DNA of 64,000 bases. It comes from Posidonia oceanica (Eukaryota > Streptophyta > Magnoliopsida > Alismatales > Posidoniaceae). Within the stretch, counting starts at the first letter, position 1. Each line of letters starts with the position of its first letter. Of this stretch, positions 9,871 through 22,628 are shown piece after piece. Both the position numbers and the translations under genes were made by a program. The notes under the pieces were generated by a model that was not told where the DNA came from, searched no databases, and was given only the letters and a program-made list of their open reading frames with translations. The stretch spans positions 11,488,001-11,552,000 of the forward strand of contig JAZBRS010000037.1 in NCBI GenBank assembly GCA_037176725.1, written 5' to 3'.

Positions 9871-11430
9871 GACTTCCTTAGCTGTGTCGATGTTGACAAC
9901 CTCTGTTTCTTCTTCAACATGGAGGTTGGGGCCTTCTGGGTCGTCGTTATAGGGCCGGAACTCGGGCAATGGTTTGTCAGTCTCATCCATGCCCGTATCG
10001 TCCTCCTCTTCATAAGCAATAAGTTCCGAGAGGATTTCTTCCTCAAAAGAAGGACTTGTGATGTCGAAAGAGTGTATATGTTCCGCTGCTTGCCCCTGGT
10101 GACGCTTCAGGATGGTCACGCTCACTCGAGTATTCTTGTAGGCTCGGTGTGCGACCTCCGTCCCAGCAACTCCTTCTATCTGCTCTGGCATGACCGATTC
10201 TGTTGACTGCTCTGCTGATTCTGCTACTGACACTGCTGATGGCCCTGCTACTGGGGCTGCTGATGATTCTGCTGCTGACTCTGTTTTCTGCTTTGTTGTT
10301 GCTGCTGTTTGCACTACTAGTGCTTCCTCCTCTGAGTCTTCTAGTGTGCTTGTGGAGGGTATGCCGGACCGACGGCTGATTTGGGCACTGCCGCTAGCTA
10401 TGCTGCCCCAGCGAGGCATGTGTTGCACAAACCACCTAGACCCGCCTTCTGGTCAGAGAGTGATGAGTTCATCTGGTCTAAGGGAGTCCGGTACTGCCGA
10501 GCCTTCTTCCAGGACCATGATAGAGGCATGATCTTCTTGCAGAGGAGGGTCCGTAACCACGGCTTTCTCTTTCCTTTCTGCGGCTCGATGCTCTGCCAGG
10601 TCTTCTGCTATCGACTTGAGTTGTTCTTGATAAAGTAGCTCTATGTCAGACATCCATGAATCGACCTGGGCTTCTATCGCCACTCCTTCCTCTTCGTCTG
10701 AGGGTGAGTCGACGTAGTAGGCGCCGGGGGCCTGCGGCACTGGCCCGGCTGCAGGACGGATCGCTGCCCCTGGAATTTGCATGATCTGGCTCACGGGCGC
10801 GCCTGATAGCGGCAACTTTGGCTTGGGAGATCCAAACAGACTGATCAGCGGGGCCACAGATGGGTATGCTGCCAGAGTCACTATTGCAGGTGGAGGGCAG
10901 GCAGAGGTGCTCTTCTGAGGGCTCAAGGGCCGGGAGACTATGGTGCTCAGTTGGTCCTCTACATCCGGTGGTGACTGTGAGAGTGCGGCTTCTGACACCA
11001 TGGGGGCCTGCCATGAGGGTTGCTGCTTTGCGACAGGAAGATGCGAAGCGGACTGCGTCGACTGCATTCTCAGTGATGTGGCTGCTGAAATAAGCCGAGT
11101 CGCATTGCTGACTGAATTGACTGACTGTCCCTCCAGAGAGAGTGACAGCGGTACTGGCGCGACTGCGACCGTAGCTAGCGCGATTCTGCCAGAAGGAGTG
11201 TCTCTGACTTCTGTACCGCTGCCGCCTGTACTTGTGACGCAGATGTGGCTACAAAAGTGTGAGAACTTGCCAGTTCTGCCACTGAGCCTGTTGAGTTCTC
11301 TGCTATATCTGCTGGAGGGAGAGCCGAACAAACTGACCGTGGTGCCTCTGTGCTGATCAGAGCCTTGCTGCCAGACTGCCTCTACTGTGCCAGACTGCTC
11401 CTTATCCGAGTAGTAGTCCTCAATACAGAC
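9871..11430 (-). pseudogene. Pro/Ser/Ala-rich linker between protease and RT (element 2)
   Basis: Low-complexity, acidic and Ala/Ser/Pro-rich segment in the same frame as protease and RT, with a TGA at 10453-10455. Conserved patches also occur in element 3: YVDSPSDEE, SIMVLEE, RPDELITL, VSVTILKRHQGQ, LIAYEEEDD, EFRPYNDDPEGPNLHVEEE. I recognise no domain. Ogre elements are reported to carry an intron between protease and RT; here the region reads through as open frame in both elements, so splicing is not needed to join them. Confidence 0.6.
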
Positions 11431-13299
11431 CTAGTCTTCTGCCGGCACCGCGGCTTGATGATCAGTTGATCCCAGAACTCCTGCACTGGTGAAGTTAGTG
11501 AGGTCTTCGGGGATGGCTGGTTCTTGATCCTTGAGCTGAAGGCAGTGATCTTCGTTGGGCTTGGGTTCGTAACCGAGGCCTTCAGATTTCCTCCGCTCCA
11601 CCGCTATGATCGACTCTACGATCCCCTGGCCGTGACGCCCGAGCGGCGTATCCTTTACGTAACCCCACCTGTGACATACATTCTCGACCATTCGGAAGGG
11701 GTTGCTGTGAACGGCCAAGGAGTTGACACGTTCAAGATCAGGAATGAAGTTAACCGGTTCGCACCGATTAACACGATATAGAGCTTCAGAAGTCTCGGGG
11801 TCAAACGGGATAGCTTGTGAAGACACGGGGGAGACTGCTTCGATCCGCTCCTTCTCAAAGTTCTCCGCCATGACGACAATGACATCATCGCCGCGACGGT
11901 ACTTTATCATCCGATGGAGCGTCGAAGGAAGGACCTGATGCTTGTGGAGCCAAGGGCGCCCAAGCAGAAGATTGAAATTCGGCTTCAAGTCGACGACATA
12001 GAATTCTACATCGAAGACGACCGGGCCGATAGCAAGGGGAATAATCAGGATCCCTAGAGCGTCATGGTGGGTGTTGTCAAAAGCTGTCATTCCCTTTACG
12101 GCTGGCGTGATGTCCTCAGCTTTGAATCCGAGCTTGGTTGCAGTACGCAAGGGGCAGACGTTAAGGCCTGACCCGTTATCAACCAGCGTTAGGGGAATGC
12201 GAAAGTTTTTGAACTGAACCGTGACGAACAGGGATTGATTGTGATTAATCCCCGCCGGAGGTAGTTCATCACTTGTAAAAGAGATGACCTGGGGCTCCGC
12301 AATCAACCCTACCATGCTTTCCAAGGCTGAAGGCTCAATAGACTGGGACACACGGGCGGCCTGGAACACGCGGAGAAAAGCCTTGCGGTGTTCGGCAGAG
12401 GTGTGGATTAGGTCCCTAATGGAAATGTCAGCTTTGACCTTCTTAAGTTGGGAGGTTATGTCTGCCTTGGGTTGGTTCTTTTTGGCAACAGGAGGGGTTG
12501 TTTTGGCAAGCTTTAGAGGGGTGGTGGCAGGAAGTTGGGCCGTTATTGGCTGGGCAGGGATTTGGCTTGCTATGGGTTGATTTGAGGTTGGGTCTGCTAC
12601 GGTTTGGTTAGAGGGTGGGGGCATAGCAGGTTTAGGGTGATTTGGCCTAATTGCCGGTGCTGGGGGCCTGTAGACCCTCCCCGATCGCGTTACTTCTGCA
12701 CACATTTCTGTGGCATAGCTGTAAGGGACGCGATGGGTGTCCAAGGTTAAGTCAATAACCACCGGAGCACGTGCTGCGAGCATAGGAGGGGTTACAGGGG
12801 GACCTATTGGGTATTGAGGCCTACCTAGAGGGTATGGTTGTTGGGGTGGGCAGGCTGGGGCAGGCTGAGGTCTGCCTAGCAGGTGTACAGGGGATCCTAG
12901 CTGAGGTCGCCCTAAGAGGTGGACGGGGGATCTAGGCTGGGCCCTAGCTAGGAGGTGTACAGGGGATTGAGCCTGAGGAAGCATAGCAGGGGGCGCGAAG
13001 GGGTGCTCCGGCCTGGCACGCGGTCGGATCATGTGAACTCCCGACTCGGAGCCGGCAAGTGCCGCGAGATGGAGATTTACAGGGAAAGGCTCAGAAATAT
13101 CAGAGATAAGATCAGAAGGGTCTACCACAGAGGTAGTAGGCCCAGAAGGGAAGACTGAGTGGATGCCTGAGGTTCCCGCCCCTCCCGGATAAGAGTGCTC
13201 CGGTAAGGGTTGGTGGATGATGCTAGAATGAGGAGGAACAGTTGAATGTGCAGATGCATGTGTGTGTGCTTGAGTGGATGCCTCGTGCGTGTCAATCAC
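11431..13299 (-). pseudogene. Aspartic protease region (element 2)
   Basis: Retroviral-type protease that would cut the gag-pol polyprotein. The catalytic box is PLTLVDNGSGLNVC, with the Asp codon at 12178-12180 and N-G-S instead of the classic D-T/S-G; a similar VDxGS box is usual in Tat/Ogre elements. The flap-to-C-terminal hallmark FNLLLGRPWLHKHQVLPS follows. Upstream is a long Pro-rich tether with repeated SPVHLLGRPQ-type decapeptides. The frame ends in a TAG (11431-11433) where element 3 has Trp (EEWVCIEDYY), so this is a decay mutation, not a real terminus. Confidence 0.85.
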
Positions 13300-15390
13300 A
13301 ATCGTTTCCGATTTGATTAAATCCTGAATAGCATTCCGCAGGGAGTAGCAATTGTCCGTCGAGTGCCCGACGCTTCGATGGAAATTGCAGAAGAGGTTCG
13401 CCTTAAACCAATGCGGCAAAGGATTTGGGGGTGGACGAACCTCCGGGAACTTCAGGAGCGATGCAACCTTTGGCAAGATTACCGCGAGCGGTTCCACCAG
13501 TGGGGTGAATTTCCACTTCTCAGTGGGCGGCCTTCTTTGCCTTTGGTATGAGCCTTACTGAACCGGTGTGGCAGGGTAGACCGGTCTAGCGGTGGTTGTG
13601 ATTTGTGGTGTGGGTGGATTCCTAGGTGCAGGAGCGTACACCCTCTGAGCTGGGGTAGGCCGGGATGGCAAGTGAACAGGCACAGCAGGGGAGTCGACGA
13701 ATGCAACAGCGGTTTTCGGTGAGTCCTTCCTCTTCGGGCGGTTGTTGCTGCTGCTGTTGGAGGCACTGCTGTTGGCACTGTTACTGCTGATCGCGGCCTG
13801 CTTAGCGAACGCGGAGAGAGCCGGGAAGTTGCCACTCCGCAGAGAACTCTCCACGCGCGCTCCAGCTCTGATGAGTGTCGCAAAAGTAGTGACTGGTTGG
13901 ATGCTAAGCAGAGCTCCAAGAGATGGCTGCGCCCCTTTGATGACGATCTCAATAGACTCCTCGTCAGAGGGTCTATCTCGAACCTGAGAGGCAAGTGCGC
14001 GCCAGCGGCCGACGTACTCCCCGAACGGCTCGCCAGAATTCTGCTTAATTGCGATCAAGTCCGCCCGCTTTGGGACTAGATCGAGGTTGAAGGAGTACTG
14101 TTCCAGGAACGCCTGACTGAGGTCGTTCCAAGTCTTGATGGCTGACATATCAAGCGATGTGAACCACTTGAGTGCCGGCCCGAGCAAGCTCTTCTGGAAC
14201 AGGCGGATCAGCAACCTCTCGTCAGCCTGAAGCTGAGCGAGATCACCGCAATACGCCTTCAGGTGTGCCACGGGGCAGCCCCTACCATTGTATTTCTCGA
14301 AGTCCGGGATTTTGAACTTCGGAGGGAGTACCGCCTCTGGAAAGCAGCAGAGGTCCCGAAATTGGTAGGTCTGGTGCTCAGTACCCTGCACTAGTCATAG
14401 TGCCTTCTCCAAGACGTCCATCCGGTTGTTGATGGGGTCCGGATTTGCTGCTATAGGAGAGGGATCAGCAGGGGTAGTGAGCACATACGCCGAATGGGTC
14501 GCACCTAAGTGCTCCTCCGGATCTACCATAGCGTCGCCTGGTGGAGCAACGGGATGGCCGGCGTATCCGTGCTGGGGAACTGTGTATGCAGGAGTGTATG
14601 CAGGATGCTGGGCTTGATGCAAAGGAGAAGGGTAGATGCCATACTGTGCAGTGAGAAGGGTAGGATGCCGGAGCGCTAGTTGCTGTACAGGCGGGGTGCC
14701 TGACAGCGAGCCAGTGAGGTACTGGGCTCCAGCCAGTCCAAAGGACTGACCACCAGGGGGAAGAGGAGCATGCTGTGCTAAGTGTTGTGCAGAAGGAGGC
14801 GGTAAACGGGCCCCCATCGTCGGAACCGTGAGCAGTTGAGACGATGGTCGAGGCGGAGGTGTAGAGGTAGATGCATGAGATGCAGGAACTGGCCTCAAAG
14901 GAACCTCAGGAATGACAGGAGCACAGGAAGGACGAACCGATAGAGCCATGCCCTGCAGTCTCTGGACAAGCTCCATCAGGTGCTGGTACTGCGCCTTAGG
15001 CGTCTCGCCAGCGGGGACGCTAAAGTGCAGTGCCGGCGAAGGTTGAGAAGCAAATGGCACGGACACAGACTGTCTGGGAGGAAAAGGTTCTACAGTAAAA
15101 GTCGCAGCAGCGGTAGGAGGGATGTCAAAGGCGACGTATCCCTGGGACGGAGGGGGCAGTGGCATCTCCGAAGCGCGAGTAACGGTCATCAAGATAGACT
15201 CGGCGACCGGATCCGGAGGAAGAGATGCTTGCCACTGTCCCGGAACATACTGAGATCCTAGAGGCGTCAGGGGAGGAAACCCTGGCGTCGGAGGGGGAAC
15301 AAAAGGGACGGAAGGAGCAACCGGAGGGGTCGGGACGGAAACATCCTCCGTGACAGGAGTAAAGAGAGGCTCACTGACGTACTGGGCCAT
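13300..15390 (-). pseudogene. gag: gag polyprotein region (element 2)
   Basis: Capsid/nucleocapsid precursor. I place the start at the ATG 15388-15390 (context GCAATGGCC), because the matching codon in family III is also ATG followed by Ala-Gln. A Pro-rich N-terminal half is followed by the conserved gag core: YQFRDLCCFPEA, FEKYNGRGCPVAHLKAYCGD, ALKWFTSLDMSAIKTWNDL, FGEYVGRWRALASQV. A knuckle of the form C-X2-H-X4-H-X4-C (CNFHRSVGHSTDNC) lies at 13348-13389. Stops: TGA 14395-14397 (Arg in element 3) and TAA 13555-13557. The border with protease is approximate. Confidence 0.85.
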
Positions 15391-16698
15391 TGCTGACCTA
15401 GAGCGCATGAGAATAGGGCTGCGGCGGGTATGCAAGTGGCGATTCCTAAAAGGAGCTATGGTCGCAAAGGCGGATAGGGGGATGGTCGTGGATAAGGTCG
15501 CAACAGGGGTGTCGGCAAGGGTCAGTACTCAAGCTCTAGCAAGGGGAACTCACTTACCGATCACTGCTGACACAAACAGAAGGAAACTGGGGTTAGAAAT
15601 TGAAAAGACGGATGCAAATGAGTTAAATTAGATGGCATGAATGATATGTATGCTTTCTAGTATGCCCCCTTACCTAGCTAGTGTATCTTAGTAGGTGATC
15701 TACTTCGGGTATCCCTAGGTGTATGGGTCACCGACTCAGGTCAGAAAAGTGGGTTCCCTGCCTAACTCCTGGCCCAGAGCTCAGGTAATGACAGGGTGGT
15801 GCGTTGGTGGCCTCAACCCCGCCGAGGCGTGGGTGGTACCCTCCACTAACATCGACACGACCCCTGAACAAAGGGGGGACAGACCGACCGACTTGCGCCA
15901 TGCCCAAAGCAGTGGAACAAGAGGCCGGGACTGTCCTTCGCAGACTAATAGGTGGACTCAGATGAGAAGATGCATGCCCTATATGATGCTTATGCAAATG
16001 AATTAAAGTCTTTTATCTTGCGCATTTTATTAACCCAAGGGGGTGAAGGATTGTTTGAAGTCTCTAGTTGCTCCTAGAAGTTCCTTTTACTTGCCGTTTT
16101 TAGTTAACCATGGGGAGAGCAAACAAGTCTCTACTATCCTAGACATGGCATGTGCGAAAGGGAAGAAAATCAGTCAAACATGGTAGGCAAACAACATACA
16201 ACACGGCAAAAGGCAAGTGCATGGCATGTGCAGGTGTTTGTGAGCATGATAGTGAAGAGAAAGCGTTTATCATGTCAAAAGGCATATATACAGAGCATGT
16301 GCGTGTGCAGTGACAAAGCAAGTGTGTAAAAGAAGCATTTATCATTCAAAAAGCATGCATTGTTGCCAAATAAATATGTAGACATGCATTATGCAAGGAG
16401 TAAAGCAATAATAAGCAAAAGGGATAAAGAAAGTAAAGACTAGTAAGCTGTAAAGCAGATAGGAGCAGAAGCGAAGAAACAAGCAAACAATCAAGCAAAC
16501 TAGACAAAGCAGACAAGGCGAAGCAGAAGCCACCGCGAAGCAGACGAAGGGGGTGCAAAACCTAAGCGGAGTTGCCTAGAAGGCGACTCACTAGGAATTG
16601 GCACAGAAAAGCTAGCAAAATAGGCAAAAGAGACACAAAGGCAAACAAAGAAGGCAAAATGCAAGCGAACGAAAACCAAAACGAAAGCCGGAGTCTGG
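15391..16698 (-). mobile_element. Element 2 5' leader
   Basis: Untranslated leader between PBS and gag. It shares blocks 15710-15960 and 16135-16390 with the other leaders in the window. A strong splice-donor-like G|GTAAGTGAG is read on the minus strand near 15549-15558. A PBS-like block (16559-16577) lies about 140 bp inside the true PBS. No protein-coding frame is supported. Confidence 0.75.
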
Positions 16699-16718
16699 CA
16701 TCCCCAGCAGAGTCGCCA
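16699..16718 (-). other. Primer binding site of element 2 (tRNA-Arg)
   Basis: Minus strand TGGCGACTCTGCTGGGGATG, one base after the LTR end. It differs from element A's site only at the last base. Confidence 0.8.
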
Positions 16719-16719
16719 C

Positions 16720-19700
16720 TGTAGTAATCCCAATCAGAATCAGGCTTACTATTAGCGGCGATGTCCGAGGAGGAGGGCTCAACTCGAAAACACTTAAATC
16801 AGAGGAGAAAAGATAAGAAAAGAAGAAGATAAGACAATTCAGAGTCGCCACTGTGTTTATTATCGGGAGACAAGGAAAACCAGGGGAAATGCGTGAGTTA
16901 ACACGCAAAACCAAGCAAGAAATTCAAAGCAAAGCAATGCGAAGGAAAACAAATGCAAATGAATGCAAATGAGATGACTCATGCCTAGGATAAGGGCAAT
17001 ATGGTCATTGCGGGCCAAAAGACTGGGCAAGGACTCCTGTTACGTGCGGGGAAGTTGTTAGGCACCCCCGACACGCCCGAGAATCGGTCTTTCTAGGCTT
17101 ACGCTCGCATATGCAGGGGAATGCAGATTTAAATGCCTAAATGCCAATGAATGCCTGAATGAATGCTTATAGGTGTGCTCTAAGTGGCGGGATGCAATGC
17201 AAGGAAAGTAAACGTGCAGTCTAAATGCTTAGCAGCGCTGTCTGTGTTCCGAACCGGGCGAAACCTGGCTCGTGAGAACTCCAGGCAGTAAGCATCACTG
17301 CCCTATATGCAAATGCAAGCGAAAAAGCAAGACGACGATAAAACCAAGTAATGCAGGCAACATGCAAGAGAAAACGGCGTAAAACACACGAAACAATGCA
17401 AGAAACGAGAATGACACGCGAAACGGTGCAAGAAAACGAGATCGGCATGCAAAACAGTGCGAGAAAGCGAAGCGGCACGCAAAACGGTGCGAAAGACAAA
17501 GCGGGCACGCAAAACGGGGCCAAAAGCGAAGCGGACACGTGAGACGGTGCCAAAAACGAAGCGGGCACGCGAAACGGTGCCAAAGCGAAGCAGGCACGCA
17601 AAACGGTGCCAAGAGCGAAGCAGGCACGCAAAACGGTGCCAAAAATAAAGCAGGCACGCGAAACGGTGCCAAAAATGAAGCAGGCACGCGAAACGGTGCC
17701 AAAAACAAAGCGAACACGCAAAACGGTGCCAAAAACGAAGCGGACACGCGAAACGGTGCCGAAAGCGAAGCGGGCACGCAAAACGGTGCCAAAGACGGCG
17801 AAATAAAACATCGGTAAAACCATGCAGATGCAAATGCAAGGAGAGAGGACAAGAGAAGCGAAAGGAGAAGCCAACAGTGCGTGTGTGAGAACAGACACTG
17901 TTTAAGGGCCACGCAGAGTAGGTGTGAAGACCTACAATGGGGAGAATAAGCAAGTGGGGGGATTACCACTGTTTTGTGACTGTTTCCCACTAAACCGCCC
18001 CACGATGTGTCGCGCACGCTGCCCAAAGCTCGCGGTGCAATCAGATCGTGGAAAAGGGGGAAGAAAGTCGTAATTAGTGGTGAATCCAGGGGAAACGCAA
18101 CACAAAACACTTGGGAATACGCGAAAAAGGGGAGCAAAATTGATAGATAAGAAGAGGAAGTCCTATTCTACATGTTCGAGAAAACAGAAAGCGGAAACGA
18201 TGCATGCAATGCAAATGGTATGCAAATGAGTGCTGTGTAGGGGTTCAGAAGGACGTACCTGGGAAATCTGAAGCCTGATCTGAGATCTGCTTGGTCCATG
18301 CTGAAGAGCGCTCCATCGGGGTCGTCCAGGTAGCTTAGTTGAGAAAATCCAATTGCCGGATCGGAAGATATCCCAGCTTCAAAGCAGAGGGGCCAGAACA
18401 GGGGAGAAGAATAGATCTAGGTGTAAAGGAGGTCCTAGGGGCGTGCAAACAGGTCCTCCCATGCGAATGGGAGCTAGGAGTGTTTAAGTGTGTGCAAAGG
18501 ATGCCAAATGCAAGAATGCATGAATGCAAAAAAAAACTTAGGGGTGATTTTTCAGAAAATTGGAGACTTAAATGCAATTTTTGAAAGGATAGGGGTCTAA
18601 ATGCAAAGATTTTGAAGAGTTTGGGGCTTTTATGCAAAGTTTTTGAAAAAAGGAGGGTCTGAATGCAATTTTACAAAATGCAGGGTTCAAAATGTAATTT
18701 TCCAAGATAGACATGCATCAGGACAAGTTTTGAAATCATATGGGAGGTTAACATGCAATTTTGAAATCAACAGGGTCCAAAATGCAATTTTGCAAGCAAA
18801 ACAGGGGTCTAAGTGGGTCTGGGAATGCAAACAGGGGTCTATATGCAATTTTTTAAGCAAACTATGCATTTAAATGTATGCTGTGCATGTAGGGACCTAT
18901 GTGCAATTTTTAAAACATGTAGGGTCAAAAATGCAATTTTATAAGCAAAATATGCATTTAAATGACAGGCAGAGGGCTAATATGCAATTTTCAAATCATG
19001 CAGGGTCAAAAATGCAATTTTATAAGCAAAATATGCATTTAAATGTATGCTATGCATTAAAGAAGGACCTACATGCAAAAATCAGAAAATATGAGGGACA
19101 AGATGCAATGCAGTAAGAAAAATTGAAAAATAAAAGCCTAAGTTAACAGATCAGAGGACTAAACTGGAAATAAGGAAAACAACAGGGATTAAATTTGCAA
19201 TTTACTAAGGTAAAAATAAAACATTAAATCAGATGAATGATGGCAGGACTAACATGCAATAATGAAAAATTGGAGGGCCAGAATCAAATTAATTACTGAA
19301 GGAAAGCACAGTAAAAGGACTGACATGTAATTAGCCAATTATATGGATTTTTCATGCAATTTCATATGATTTTAATTCAGAATTAAATGGATTTAAACAG
19401 ATGAAGGACCTGAGTGTAATAAAGCGAAAACAGGGACCAATAATGCAATATATGGTAAAATAGCGTAGTTAACAAAAAAATAAAAGCATAGTGTTGCACA
19501 GAGCGTCGACCACTGTAGCAGTTGCTACCAGTGGCCGACAGGGGAAGCAGGGGGTGTTGGCGAGGCGTAGTCCGGCGGGCGAGCTTCACCAGGGCTTGAC
19601 GGAGGCCGGAGCAGCGTCGACGAGCAGCGACGCTGCCTGGAGCAGGTCGGAGGTGACGTCGGAGGTCTGCAGACCTGCTCGGAGGCAGACCGGTCGATCA

Positions 19701-22628
19701 GCATAGCGTCGACGAGATCTGATGGCAGGGGCATGCTTCTGGGGTCCGTGCGAAGCTGGGGCGCCTGTTGGAGGGACGTTCTGCAGACCGGAGCGGCGAG
19801 ACGAGCTCGAAGCTCGCCGAGAAGACGGAGTTGACCTGGAGTTGACTCGGCGCAGGAGAGAGAGAGATCCTAGTCTAATAGGCGGAAAAGTAAGAGAGGA
19901 GGGAGACTAATCTACTGGTGAAGAAAAAGACCTGATTTGCTGGCTGGAGCGTCCCCCCGACGTGGGCTGCCTCTGCAGGTGCCGGCGAAGCTCGTCTGGC
20001 AGCTGCGGTTATTGTCGACGGCCCGCGAAGATTGGAATCAGTTCCGCGGAGTCCTCCGATGCTTCCTGGACGCTCGGAGTGCAACTTCGACGACCGGCGG
20101 AAGGAATCAGATTTTTGGGTGTTGCAGAAATCGTCTGAGGTGGGGGGAGGTGTTCACTGCTCCTCAGGCCAAATGGGAGCTGTAGGTGAACTTCTGGAGG
20201 TTAGGTGATGGTGTGGAAGGGTTTAGGTCGGGTCGTGGGGGTCTGTAGGTGGAGTTTGCAGGTGGGGTGATTTTCTGGCAGAGAAAGGTCACAGGTGTTT
20301 GTTGTGGAGGTCTTGGCTTGTAGAGAGTTGTCGGGCTGATGGCTTGGGGGTTCTGGAAAGTGGAGTTCAGGCGAGTTGGATGCTGGAGTTTGGAGGAATT
20401 CTGGGGACGAAACAGGAGGGAATTCTGGAAGGTGGAGGTGATGGGTTTTGTTTTGGGTTTTGAGGAACTGAGGGGTGGTCTTGGGTTGGAAGTGGCTGCT
20501 GAATGGAGGGCTGTAATGGTGGTGGACTGGGTGGATTTGGGGACGAAAATTGGAGGTGGTTTGAAGGGAGTTGGGTGCTCTGGTTGGGATGAAAATGAAG
20601 GAGGAAGAAGGCTTGATTTCAGTGGAAGAGGAGGGGATTCTGGGTGGCTCTCTGAACTCTGAATCCTCTCTTTCCCTCGGACGATGAAAAAAGGCGAAGA
20701 GGAGGGGATGAAGTGTTGGCTTTTATCGGCTGCTGAAGACTGAGACGCGCGGTGGTTTTTGAATTGCCACCGGTGGGAGGCAGCGGCTGCAGAGGGAAGG
20801 ACGGCTGAGGCGACTGGCAATTAATGCCCCGGAGATGCCGCTGAGACGCGAGAGAGGAGGCCGGGCGCTGCAGCTGATGGGATCGAGAGGGAAGAAGAGA
20901 AGTTGAATTTTGAAGAGGTGGAGGGAGTCGGCTGGCGGGAGAAAAACCGTGGAGGAAGAAGAAGAAGAAGCAGAAGAAGGAGGGAAAAGGCGACCGTGGG
21001 CCGGGCCGCGCAGAAGAAAAGAAAAAGAAAGAAAGAAAAGAAGGAAGGAGGGGAGACGGGCCGGACTGGGCCCAGTAGGAGAAAAGAAGGAAAAAGAATA
21101 GAAAGAAAGGGAGGAACGGAAGGAAAGGGAAGAGGAAGAAAAAGAAGAAAGAAATAAAACTGAAAAACATAAAATAAAAATAGAAAAAGCTTTTAGAGTG
21201 ATTGTGTTTTAAATTGGGACTTTGATTAAGCTTTTTAACGATTGTTTTTGGTTAATTAATTAGGTTCAGAGAGATTTTAGTTTTGATTAGGGTTTTTAGG
21301 GTTTTGTTTATTTTGATTTGCTTTTGATTTTGATTAAATGTTTGTTAAGTCTTTTAAGTTGTTTTTTTAATTATGTTTTTCTTGTTAAGTACTTGGGATG
21401 TTAATTAGGATTTTTTTTTAAAGTTTGTTTTTAAATTAATTAGAGTGGGTTTTAGATTTTTGGATTTTAGTCTTTCTTTCTTAAGTCTTCTTTGATTTGT
21501 TTTTTGATTTTTGTTTGTTAAGCTCTTTCTTGTTAAGTTTTTAGTTAAGTGTTTTTAAATTTTGATTGTTTGTTTTTATTTTTTTAATTAAGTTTTCGAT
21601 TTTTCTCCTTTCGAATTGTTAAGTTTAAGTTTTTCCTTAATTACTAACCTTAGCATTTCTTAAGTGTTTTCTTTCTTTTAGGATTTGTTTTCTTAACTGC
21701 TTTTCTAATAGGATTATAGTTTCACTTGTTTTGATTACATTTTGGTTTTTTCCCTGATTTTACAGCATTTTCCTTTTGTTTGTTTTGCATTTTTTAAGTT
21801 GCATTCTTGATTTTCCATTTTAGCTAGATTTAGTTGGGTTTAGGTTTTTTAATTGTTTGTTTAATGTTTTTAATTATTTTTCTTAGGGTTTTGGTTTGTT
21901 TTCCTTTTGTTTTAGAGTTTTAGAGGTTTTTAAGGATTTTTTTAGGGATTTAGTAAAGGAAAGGAAAAGAAAAGGAAAAGGAAGAGGAAAAGGGAGAAAT
22001 GGAGGAATAAAGAGGAAAGAGAGGGGTTTGAAAGAAAATAATTTTGAAGGTCAAAGAAAATGCTAAAAATAAGATAAAAATAGGAATAAGATTGAAAACA
22101 GATGGAAGCACAAAGGGGGCCCACAGCCAGGCAAGAAAAAGAGAGAGAAGGGGGAAACGAAGAAGGATAATCAGGAGAGAGAGAGGAGAGAGAAAAGAAT
22201 AATCCAAGAGAGAGAAAAGGATAATTTGAGTAAATGGAGGGTTTAAAGGTTTTGAAAAGGGGCGAAATTTGGGGAATGTGTAGCCTAGGGTCTCTAGTGT
22301 TGCTCCTAGGGCTTTGGCTTAGTTTTGAGAAAGTTTTGGAAGGATTTTAAGGTGTAGAAAAAGAGTAGTTTTACCTAGGGTTTTTGGGAGTAGTTTTGGG
22401 TTGGAAGTTTCTAAGTGTTTGGGTAGGTTTGCTAAGTAAAGGGTGATGGGTTTTCCTATCGTTTTTGGGTCAGTTTTGGGCTAGGAACAGGGGTGTAAGC
22501 TTAGGTCAAGTTTAGGCTTGTTTTGAAGGGTAAGATGAAAAGGATTGTGTAGTTTTGACCTAGGTTTGGATCCAGAAGTCACCAGAAGATCCCAATTGAT
22601 TCAAGCCTGTCAAAATGGAGTGTCAACA
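16720..22628 (-). repeat. Element 2 5' LTR (5909 bp)
   Basis: Plus strand tgtagtaatccc...ggagtgtcaaca; TG...CA ends on the minus strand. Same family and internal order as the element A LTR: hairpin core about 16975-17125, minisatellite 17380-17800, AT-rich array 18530-19490, GC-rich block 19490-21160, T-rich U3 21160-22628. A splice-donor-like CCAG|GTACGT is read on the minus strand near 18253-18262. The outer end joins family III sequence at 22629; the expected target duplication (ggtag) cannot be tested because the other end is outside the window. Confidence 0.9.
17380..17800 (-). repeat. 30-bp minisatellite, about 14 copies (element 2 LTR)
   Basis: Same unit type as at 2236-2476 (aaaacggtgccaaaaacgaa plus about ten bases), expanded relative to element A. 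Confidence 0.9.

Larger units (their letters stand above)
7387..22628 (-). mobile_element. Element 2: Tat/Ogre-type Ty3/gypsy retrotransposon (partial, minus strand)
   Basis: 5' LTR 16720-22628, PBS 16699-16718, leader 15436-16698, then one frame from gag (ATG at 15390) into integrase, cut at 7387 by the LTR of element A. The rest of integrase and the 3' LTR should lie left of the window, beyond element A. The frame is broken by stops at 14395-14397, 13555-13557, 11431-11433 and 10453-10455, a 1-bp deletion near 9270, and stops at 8990-8992, 8609-8611 and 8417-8419 plus one near 8272. The right end (22628|22629) sits in family III sequence. Confidence 0.9.
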